This document shows, piece by piece, positions 1 to 5,214 of a DNA stretch of 5,214 nucleotides. Position 1 is the first letter of the stretch. Every line of letters begins with the position of its first letter. A program made the position numbers and the translations under genes. The stretch spans positions 1 through 5,214 of the forward strand of contig CAHJXG010000438.1 of the NCBI GenBank assembly GCA_903644035.1. The letters run 5' to 3'. The DNA comes from Rhodospirillales bacterium (GTDB taxonomy: Bacteria > Pseudomonadota > Alphaproteobacteria > Acetobacterales > Acetobacteraceae). Below the pieces are notes generated by a model that was given only the letters and a program-made list of their open reading frames with translations, was not told where the DNA came from and ran no database searches.

Positions 1-764
1 GCCGCCAGCACGACGCTGCCGGCCGGCACGAACCCGTCCGTCGTGTCGAGGCCGGTCGCGCGACCGCCCTCGACGCGGACGCCCAGGGCCGACACGCGGC
101 GGTGCGTGCCGCCGCGGGACAGGAACAGCTCGTGGAGCCGCGCCACGAAGGCCTGCGGGTCGAGGGTGTGCTGGAAGTCCGGCGAGAAGACGCCGCAGGT
201 GTATCGCGGCCCCAGCGCGGGCGCGAGCCGCTTCAGGTCCGCAGGCCCGGACCTCTCCATCGGCACGCCCATCGAGCGCAGCAGCGCCAGCGGCCCGTCC
301 CAGTCGCGGTCCCGGTCCTCCTCGCTCAGGCTCAGCGCCAGCGACCCGCGGGCGCGCACGAGGTCGCCCATGCCGGCCGCCTGCCACAAGGCGGCATAGG
401 TCTGCTCGCCGTTCTGGCAGAGGTTCGCCAGGGCGCGGGTGATCGCCCGCACCCGCCCTTCGTTCGAGTTCGCCAGCATGCGGAGGAACCAGGGCGAGAG
501 GCCGAGCAGGCGCGACCAGCGGACGTTGAGTGGCGAGGACGGGTCACGCAGCATCGCCAGCAACCGGCCCGGCGTCAGCCCGGCGAACACCGGCATCAGC
601 TTGGTGTTGACCACGATCCCGGCGTTGCCGAACGAGGCGCCGGTGCCGGGCTCGCCGGGATCGATGATCGTCACCCTGCCGCCCGCGGACTGGATGAACA
701 GCGCCGCGCAGACCCCTGCGATGCCGGATCCGACGACGAGACCATCTGGCTGGGCGACCGGCAT
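1..764 (-). CDS. FAD-dependent oxidoreductase, DAO/DadA-like (partial, C-terminus beyond window)
   Basis: Probably a flavoprotein that oxidises a C-N bond of an amino acid or secondary amine (D-amino-acid dehydrogenase/glycine oxidase superfamily). The visible 254 residues open with a Rossmann dinucleotide fold: GSGIAG at residues 12-17 is the GxGxxG motif, and Asp35 after the second strand (VTIID) is placed to bind the FAD ribose. GASFGNAGI at 42-50 resembles the conserved segment after the FAD motif in DadA-type enzymes. HTLDPQAFVARLHELFLSRGG at 199-219 matches the family's segment leading back into the FAD domain. About 150-180 C-terminal residues, including much of the substrate site, lie outside the window. 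ATG at 764 is chosen because GxGxxG follows at the usual distance; an in-frame TAA at 803-801 limits any extension to a few codons (TTG or CTG). The ribosome-binding site is weak. It lies 86 bp downstream of the ABC operon. The family call is fairly sure; the substrate is unknown. Confidence 0.86.
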   Translation of the reverse strand, partial: MPVAQPDGLVVGSGIAGVCAALFIQSAGGRVTIIDPGEPGTGASFGNAGIVVNTKLMPVFAGLTPGRLLAMLRDPSSPLNVRWSRLLGLSPWFLRMLANSNEGRVRAITRALANLCQNGEQTYAALWQAAGMGDLVRARGSLALSLSEEDRDRDWDGPLALLRSMGVPMERSGPADLKRLAPALGPRYTCGVFSPDFQHTLDPQAFVARLHELFLSRGGTHRRVSALGVRVEGGRATGLDTTDGFVPAGSVVLA

Positions 765-794
765 GGGATCCAGGCAACCTATATTTGACTGTTC

Positions 795-828
795 GGGCAA
801 TTAAGAAGCTGTCTTCTGACCATGTCAA
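795..828 (-). promoter_or_regulatory. Putative sigma70-type promoter for the FAD oxidoreductase gene
   Basis: On the minus strand a perfect -35 box TTGACA (828-823) is followed by a 17-bp spacer and a -10-like CTTAAT (805-800, four of six matches to TATAAT). A start near 793 would give a leader of about 30 nt before the ATG at 764. The block from about 777 to 828 is clearly more A+T-rich than its surroundings and lies wholly between the ATPase stop (851) and the oxidoreductase start. I see no hairpin plus T-run terminator in this gap, so readthrough from the transporter operon also seems possible. Activity is inferred from the motif only. Confidence 0.5.
804..817. promoter_or_regulatory. Small dyad within the promoter spacer, possible operator
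   Basis: AGAAGACAGCTTCT on the minus strand has perfect 5-bp inverted arms (AGAAG/CTTCT) around a 4-nt centre. It occupies most of the spacer between the -35 and -10 boxes, where a bound regulator would compete with RNA polymerase. The arms are short enough to arise by chance, and no regulator gene is visible in the window. Confidence 0.22.
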
Positions 829-850
829 CGTGCCGCTGGCTGAATCTTGC

Positions 851-2527
851 TCATCCCGCCGTCAATTGGGAGGGTCGAGGCACGTGGCGTGCCCGCTGGA
901 TCCGTGGATCGGGGACGGGGATCGAGGCGATCAGGCGTTCCGTGTAGGCGTTGCCCGGGTGACGCATGATCGTGTCCACCGGGCCGAGTTCGACGATGCG
1001 CCCGGACCGCATCACCGCCATGCGCCGGCACATGCTCTCCACCACGGCCAGGTCGTGGCTGATGAACAGGCAGGCGAACCGCAGCGTCTCCTGTAGCCGG
1101 GCGAAGATGTCGAGCACCCTCGCCTGCACGGACACGTCCAGCGCGCTGGTCGGCTCGTCCGCGATCAGGAAGCTGGGGCTGATCGACAGGGCGCGGGCGA
1201 TCGCGACGCGCTGCTTCTGCCCTCCCGACAGCTCGAACGGGTAGCGGCCAGCCAGGGAGCGCTGGACGTCCACCTTGTCCAGCCATTCGAGGACAGTGCG
1301 GGCGATGTCGTGGCGGGACGCCAGGCGGTGGACGATCAGCGGCTCGGCAATGTTCTGCGCCACCGTCCGGCGCGGATCGAGCGAGGCGCCGGGGTCCTGG
1401 AAGATCATCGCGAAGTTGCGCCGGAGCGCCTGCATCCGGCCGAAGCCCAGCCGGCCGATATCCTGCCCGTCGATCATGACGCGGCCCGCCGACACCTGCG
1501 TCAGCCCGGCGGCGCAGCGGCCGATGGTCGACTTCCCCGATCCGGATTCGCCGATCAGGCCGAACACCTCGTTCCGGCCGATGGAGAACGACACGTCCTG
1601 CGCCGCATGGAACACGCTGCCGTCCGGCCGGCGGTATCCGACGCAGACCCCCTCGACCTGCAGCGCGCAGCGCCCGGTGGGGGCCTCGGGAGCGTCATGC
1701 ACGCGGGCGGACGGGGCGCCGAGCTTCGGCACGGAGCGGAGCAGGCGCCGCGTGTAGTCGTGCCGCGGCGCGTGGAACAGCGCATCGACGGGCGCCGCCT
1801 CGACCACCTCGCCATCCTTCATCACGATCACCCGGTCGGCGATGTCGGCGACCACGCCCATGTTGTGGGTGATGACGACAAGCCCGCATCGGGTCTCGTC
1901 CCGCAGCCGCCGCAGCAGGTCCAGGACCTGGGCCTGGACCGTCACGTCCAGGGCGGTCGTCGCCTCGTCGGCGATCAGCACGCTTGGCCGGCACGACAGG
2001 GCGATGGCGATGGCCACCCGCTGGCGCTGGCCGCCGGAAAGCTGGTGCGGGAAGGCGTCGAAGCGTTGCCGCGGGTCCTCGATGCCGACCTGGGACAGCA
2101 GCTCGACCGCGCGCGCCTTCATGGCCTGGCCCGGCATCGCCTCGTGCAGCGCAATGGCCTCGGTGATCTGGCGGCCGACCCTGACCGTGGGGTTGAGGCT
2201 GCTGAGCGGGTTCTGGAAGACGATCGCGACCTGCGCGCCGCGCATGCGCTCGAGCGAGGGTTCGTCGAGCGCCAGCATGTCGGCGCCGTTGATCAGGATG
2301 CGTCCCGTGACCCGGGCCGAGGCCGGCAGCAGGCCCAGCGCCGCGAGGGCGGTCACGCTCTTGCCGGACCCGGACTCGCCGACCACGGCCACGATCTCCC
2401 CGGCGTGGACGTCGTAGCTGACGCGGCTGACGGCGCGCACCCTGCCGCCCTTCGCCGGGAACTCGACCGAGAGGTCCCGGATCTGCAGGACGGGCACCGC
2501 TGGCCCGTCGCTCCGTTCAAAGCTCAT
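851..2527 (-). CDS. Fused two-domain ABC transporter ATPase (DppD-DppF type), peptide-family importer
   Basis: Cytoplasmic ATPase that should drive uptake through the two adjacent permeases. At 558 residues it holds two full nucleotide-binding domains, in the manner of YejF or GsiA, instead of separate D and F proteins. Domain 1: Walker A GESGSGKS 50-57, Q-loop Gln105, signature LSGGQ 163-167, Walker B VLIADE 183-188, D-loop ALD 192-194, H-loop His221. Domain 2: Walker A GESGSGKS 326-333, Q-loop Gln377, LSGGQ 433-437, Walker B FLIADE 453-458, ALD 462-464, His491. Both ATP sites therefore look catalytically complete. Each domain ends in an OppD/OppF-type tail (HAPRHDYTRRLL near 252-263; HPGNAYTERLI near 523-533). 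The cysteine-rich motif often found after such tails in OppD/DppD is absent. The ATG at 2527 overlaps the upstream permease by 11 bp with only a weak AGG before it, suggesting translational coupling. It is the last gene of the transporter operon. The transported substrate cannot be read from the ATPase. Confidence 0.95.
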   Translation of the reverse strand: MSFERSDGPAVPVLQIRDLSVEFPAKGGRVRAVSRVSYDVHAGEIVAVVGESGSGKSVTALAALGLLPASARVTGRILINGADMLALDEPSLERMRGAQVAIVFQNPLSSLNPTVRVGRQITEAIALHEAMPGQAMKARAVELLSQVGIEDPRQRFDAFPHQLSGGQRQRVAIAIALSCRPSVLIADEATTALDVTVQAQVLDLLRRLRDETRCGLVVITHNMGVVADIADRVIVMKDGEVVEAAPVDALFHAPRHDYTRRLLRSVPKLGAPSARVHDAPEAPTGRCALQVEGVCVGYRRPDGSVFHAAQDVSFSIGRNEVFGLIGESGSGKSTIGRCAAGLTQVSAGRVMIDGQDIGRLGFGRMQALRRNFAMIFQDPGASLDPRRTVAQNIAEPLIVHRLASRHDIARTVLEWLDKVDVQRSLAGRYPFELSGGQKQRVAIARALSISPSFLIADEPTSALDVSVQARVLDIFARLQETLRFACLFISHDLAVVESMCRRMAVMRSGRIVELGPVDTIMRHPGNAYTERLIASIPVPDPRIQRARHVPRPSQLTAG

Positions 2528-3347
2528 TGGCGAAGCCTGGCCGCTGCCGGGGATCGAGCCGGGCCTGGAGCCAGTCGCCCAGGCGGCTGATCGACAGGAT
2601 CAGCAGGGACACGACGATGCCGGGCACCAGAGCGGGCCACCAGATGCCGCTCAGCAGCGCCGAGGTGCCGTCCGCGATCATCCGGCCGAGGGTGGGGCTG
2701 GGCGGCGGGATGCCCAGGCCAAGATACCCCAGCGCCGCCTCGGCCAGGATCAGGTGCGCGACCTCCAGGGTGGACAGCACGGTCAGCGCGCCGGAGATGT
2801 TCGGCAGCACGTGCCAGAGCAGCAGCCGGGTGCGCGACATGCCGACCGTGATCATCGCGGCCACCATCTCCTGCTGCCGCAGCACGAGCACCTGGGCACG
2901 GGTGACCCGGGCAAAGGCCGTCCAGCAGCTCAACGACAGCGCGATCACCAGCGTCGGGAAGCTCGGCCCGAGCACGGTCACGACCACCATCGCGAACAGC
3001 AGCTGCGGGATGACGATCTGGATGTCCACCAGGCGCATCGAGACGCGGTCCACGAGACCGCCGAAGTAGCCCGCCGCCAGCCCGACCGAGATCCCGAACG
3101 AGGCGCCCAGCAGCGTGCCCAGCACGGCGACGCCGACCGAGTACTGCAGGCCCGTGGCAACGCGGGCGAGGATGCTGCGGCCGAGTTCGTCGGTGCCGAG
3201 CACGGCCACGCTGCCGGGCGGGGCGAAGGCGTGAAGCACGTCGAGCTTCAACGGGCTGGGCAGCGCCCATGGCCCGATGGCGATGCCCAGGAGCATCAGC
3301 GCCAGCAGCGCGGCCCAGATGCGCGGCCCCTGGCCCGTCATCCCCAT
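2517..3347 (-). CDS. ABC transporter permease, DppC/OppC type
   Basis: Inner-membrane subunit, 276 residues, pairing with the DppB-type permease to form the translocation path. The sequence follows the family from end to end: a first hydrophobic segment at about 11-30; the family motif LGTDELGRSILAR at 50-62; a helix at about 70-94; VDRVSMRLVDIQIVIP at 99-114; the EAA coupling loop, with Glu160, Gly169 and the closing HVLPN at 179-183, which contacts the ATPase; EAALGYLGLGIPPPSPTLGRMI at 203-224; WWPALVPG at 236-243; and the C-terminal GDWLQARLDPR at 257-267. The start at 3347 is supported by a GGAGG box nine nt upstream; a second ATG two codons later (3341) is the alternative. The gene begins 16 bp after the preceding permease's stop and its end overlaps the ATPase start. 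Length is slightly short of the usual 280-310 because the N-terminal cytoplasmic segment is brief. Confidence 0.95.
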   Translation of the reverse strand: MGMTGQGPRIWAALLALMLLGIAIGPWALPSPLKLDVLHAFAPPGSVAVLGTDELGRSILARVATGLQYSVGVAVLGTLLGASFGISVGLAAGYFGGLVDRVSMRLVDIQIVIPQLLFAMVVVTVLGPSFPTLVIALSLSCWTAFARVTRAQVLVLRQQEMVAAMITVGMSRTRLLLWHVLPNISGALTVLSTLEVAHLILAEAALGYLGLGIPPPSPTLGRMIADGTSALLSGIWWPALVPGIVVSLLILSISRLGDWLQARLDPRQRPGFANEL

Positions 3348-3356
3348 GGCGGTCCG

Positions 3357-3361
3357 CCTCC
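3357..3361 (-). promoter_or_regulatory. Ribosome-binding site of the DppC-type permease
   Basis: GGAGG on the minus strand lies in the 16-bp gap between the two permease genes, nine nt before the ATG at 3347. It is the clearest Shine-Dalgarno sequence in the window and fixes that start. Confidence 0.7.
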
Positions 3362-3363
3362 GC

Positions 3364-4332
3364 TCACCGGGACACCCCGTCCGGCGACACGCGCGGATCG
3401 GCCAGCGTGTAGACGATGTCGGTCAGCATGGTCACGCCCAGCACGCCCAGGGTCACCAGCAGGACGATGCATTGCACGACGTTGTAGTCGGACGACAGCA
3501 GCGCCTGCTGCGTCAGCAGGCCGATGCCGGGCCAGCTGAACACGGCCTCGACCAGGATGGCGCCGCCGAGGATGCCCGTGACCTGCAGCCCGAACACCGA
3601 GATCACCGGCAGCAGCGCGTTGCGGAGCACGTAGCGGACATCCACCAGCAGCCGGGACAGGCCCTTGGCGCGCCCGAGCTGGACGTAGTCGAGCGACGCC
3701 ACGTCCAGCATGCTGCCGCGCAGGACGCGGCTGAGCCGGGCGATCGGCTGCAGCGCCAGGGTTGCGGCGGGCAGCACGACGCTGGCCCACCCCGCGTCGC
3801 CCGAGGTCGGCAGCCAGCGCAGGGCGACGGAGAACAGCAGGATCAGGCAGCCGCCGAACACGAAGGGCGGCACGGCCAGCGCAAGCGCGGTGCCGCCCAG
3901 CAGCGCGCGGTCGAAGCGGCCCCTGGCCTGCCGGCCGGCGGCGAAGCCCAGCGGCATGAACGCCACGGCGGTGAACAGCAGCGACACCGCCGTTAGGTGG
4001 AGCGTCGCCGGCACCCTGCTCAGCACGACCCCGAGGGCGCTCCCGCCGAACTGCGTGCTGGTGCCGAAGTCGCCTTGCGCCACCCCGGCGGCATAGGCGG
4101 CGAACTGCACCAGCAACGGCCGCTTGTAGCCCAGCTCCTCCAGCACCGCCGTCACCTGCTCCGGGGTGGCGCCGCCGGCATACAGCGCGGCGCTGACGGG
4201 GTCGCCCATCAGCCGGACGAAGGCGAAGGTCACGAACAGCACGACCAGCGCCACGATCAGCGTGTCGGCGATGCGGCTGGCCAGCGTCCGCGCCATCCTG
4301 GCGGCCCGCGCCCGGCGCGGCGCGGCGATCAC
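3364..4332 (-). CDS. ABC transporter permease, DppB/OppB type
   Basis: Inner-membrane channel subunit, 322 residues, of a peptide-family importer. Visible family landmarks: a first membrane helix at about 22-40; LMGDPV at 41-46; LGYKRPLLVQFAAY followed by GDFGTS at 67-92, in the periplasmic loop; helices at about 111-133 and 146-171; WLPTSG at 173-178; the coupling loop LDYVQLGRAKGLS at 214-226 leading to LRNALLPVI at 236-244; GAILVEAVFSWPGIG at 257-271; a last helix at about 286-308; and the terminal DPR at 312-314. The start is uncertain. GTG at 4332, seven bp after the binding-protein stop, gives an Arg-rich 12-residue extension and is preceded by GAGTAGG. An internal ATG at 4296 would begin MARTLASR, closer to the usual short N-terminus, but its only purine-rich bases sit almost against the ATG. 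Substrate is not shown by the sequence. Confidence 0.93.
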   Translation of the reverse strand: MIAAPRRARAARMARTLASRIADTLIVALVVLFVTFAFVRLMGDPVSAALYAGGATPEQVTAVLEELGYKRPLLVQFAAYAAGVAQGDFGTSTQFGGSALGVVLSRVPATLHLTAVSLLFTAVAFMPLGFAAGRQARGRFDRALLGGTALALAVPPFVFGGCLILLFSVALRWLPTSGDAGWASVVLPAATLALQPIARLSRVLRGSMLDVASLDYVQLGRAKGLSRLLVDVRYVLRNALLPVISVFGLQVTGILGGAILVEAVFSWPGIGLLTQQALLSSDYNVVQCIVLLVTLGVLGVTMLTDIVYTLADPRVSPDGVSR

Positions 4333-4339
4333 GGGGCGC

Positions 4340-5214
4340 CTACTCGAAATAGGCGTCCTCGAAGTTGAACTTCACGCCCAGCACGGGTTCCCACCTCAAG
4401 TTGGCCACGGCGGCGTAGAGGTCCGGCTCGATGTACATCGGCGCCCACAGGGTGTCCCGCTCCAGGACGATCTGCTGGATCCGCTGCGCCAGGCGCCTCC
4501 GCTCCGCGATGTCCGTGGTGCTGCGGAGCTGGTCGATCAGCGGCGTGGCGTCCGGCACCCCGGTGACCCGGCGATAGGCGGACTTCTCGCTGAAATGCGT
4601 GAAGAACAGCTGGTCCTCGGTCGGGTACAGCGCCTGCATCTGGCCGTAGTACATGCCGTCCATCTGGCCCGCGGTCCATTTCGGGATGCTGTCCGCGCCC
4701 GGCCCCACGTCGATCTTGAGCGTGATGCCGACCGCCGCGAGCTGCGCCTGGATCACCTGGGCGCCGATCACGTCCGACGGCAGCTCCGCGCGCACGTGCA
4801 GGGTGACCACGGGGTTGCGGATCCCGGCCGCCTTCAGCAGCTGGATGGACTTCTCGGGGTCGTAGGGGAACGCCTGGTAGGCCGGGTCGTAGGCAGCCTC
4901 GTTGAAGCTGTAGATGCCGCCGTTCGGGATCGCCCGCTTCTCCACGGCGACGAGTTCGGCCTTGTCGATCGCGTGGGCGACCGCCTTCCGGAAGCTGGCG
5001 TTGGCCGTGACGCCTGAGTTCGGGTTGAAGAACAGCTGCCGGCGCGACTGCGTGCGCGCGATGATCAGCCGGAACCGTGCGTCCTGTTCCACCGTGGGCG
5101 CCAGGGACAGCGGCACGGTGTCCACCAGGTCGGCGGTGCCGGCGCGCAGCTCGCTGATCCGGGTGGCGGGGTCGGCGACGTAGCGGATGCTGACGTTCTG
5201 GATCGCTGGCCGCC
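4340..5214 (-). CDS. Periplasmic solute-binding protein, family 5 (DppA/OppA-like), partial, N-terminus beyond window
   Basis: Ligand receptor of the importer encoded downstream; family members are exported to the periplasm and deliver peptides, or sometimes opines, sugars or metal chelates, to the permeases. The frame is open to the window edge, so 290 C-terminal residues are seen and roughly 200-250 N-terminal ones, with the expected signal peptide, are missing. Counting from the edge, the SBP_bac_5 pattern is clear: IQNVSIRYVADPATRISELRAGTADLV at 4-30, the typical strand and 'amount of ligand' loop; FRKAVAHAIDKAELV at 74-88; YDPEKSIQLLKAAG at 117-130; and AQVIQAQLAAVGI at 151-163. The protein ends in TAG only seven bp before the DppB-type permease, as expected for the first gene of such an operon. 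The promoter and any start lie outside the window. Family is secure, ligand unknown. Confidence 0.93.
   Translation of the reverse strand, partial: RPAIQNVSIRYVADPATRISELRAGTADLVDTVPLSLAPTVEQDARFRLIIARTQSRRQLFFNPNSGVTANASFRKAVAHAIDKAELVAVEKRAIPNGGIYSFNEAAYDPAYQAFPYDPEKSIQLLKAAGIRNPVVTLHVRAELPSDVIGAQVIQAQLAAVGITLKIDVGPGADSIPKWTAGQMDGMYYGQMQALYPTEDQLFFTHFSEKSAYRRVTGVPDATPLIDQLRSTTDIAERRRLAQRIQQIVLERDTLWAPMYIEPDLYAAVANLRWEPVLGVKFNFEDAYFE

Noticed and set aside
102..788. A 228-codon plus-strand open frame opposite the oxidoreductase
   Set aside because: No domain is recognisable, and the minus-strand frame has a GxGxxG FAD motif and family-typical downstream segments.
785..828. Inverted arms TTGAC (785-789) and GTCAA (824-828) flanking the promoter region
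   Set aside because: Only five bases per arm, 34 bases apart and not concentric with the inner dyad; one arm is simply the -35 box. Chance is the simpler reading.
824..850. Possible terminator after the ATPase stop
   Set aside because: No stable hairpin followed by a T-run is visible on the minus strand in this stretch.
1310..2590. A 426-codon open frame on the plus strand, antisense to the fused ATPase
   Set aside because: Its translation is an Arg/His/Asp/Gln-rich mixture with no recognisable domain. It mirrors the codon pattern of the true gene opposite, which has every ABC motif. Long antisense frames are expected at this G+C content.
3277..3996. Plus-strand open frames opposite the DppB-type permease, up to 239 codons
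   Set aside because: Low-complexity Gln/His/Ala/Gly-rich translation without a membrane segment or motif; the opposite strand encodes a full family-typical permease.
4166..5017. A 283-codon plus-strand open frame opposite the binding protein
   Set aside because: The translation resembles other high-GC shadow frames (Arg, His, Asp, Val-rich) and the minus-strand frame matches SBP_bac_5 along its whole length.

Overview
The window is very G+C-rich with dense, tightly packed genes. All supported genes lie on the minus strand, so transcription runs from high to low coordinates. Composition and gene types suggest a high-GC proteobacterium, perhaps an alphaproteobacterium of the Acetobacteraceae/Rhodospirillales kind. 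That placement is inference only, because no marker gene is present.

Layout in transcription order: (1) 5214-4340, the C-terminal 290 residues of a periplasmic solute-binding protein of the dipeptide/oligopeptide family (SBP_bac_5), cut by the window edge. (2) 4332-3364, a DppB-type inner-membrane permease. (3) 3347-2517, a DppC-type permease. (4) 2527-851, a single ATPase carrying two complete ABC domains (a natural DppD-DppF fusion). (5) An 86-bp gap at 850-765 that holds a convincing sigma70-like promoter with a small dyad inside its spacer. (6) 764-1, the N-terminal 254 residues of an FAD-dependent oxidoreductase of the DAO/DadA type, cut by the other window edge.

Genes 1-4 form a complete import operon with gaps of 7 and 16 bp and an 11-bp overlap. 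The binding protein captures a peptide-like ligand in the periplasm, the two permeases form the channel, and the fused ATPase powers uptake. The oxidoreductase follows in the same orientation and may oxidise the amino group of the imported compound or of a product of it. It appears able to use its own promoter, and no terminator is visible before it.

I see no RNA gene, mobile element, CRISPR array or long repeat, and no evidence of a previously undescribed system. The window reads as an ordinary peptide-type ABC importer with a catabolic oxidoreductase. The points worth a second look are the inter-gene promoter with its dyad, the transporter-oxidoreductase pairing, the fused ATPase lacking the usual cysteine-rich tails, and the choice of start for the first permease.
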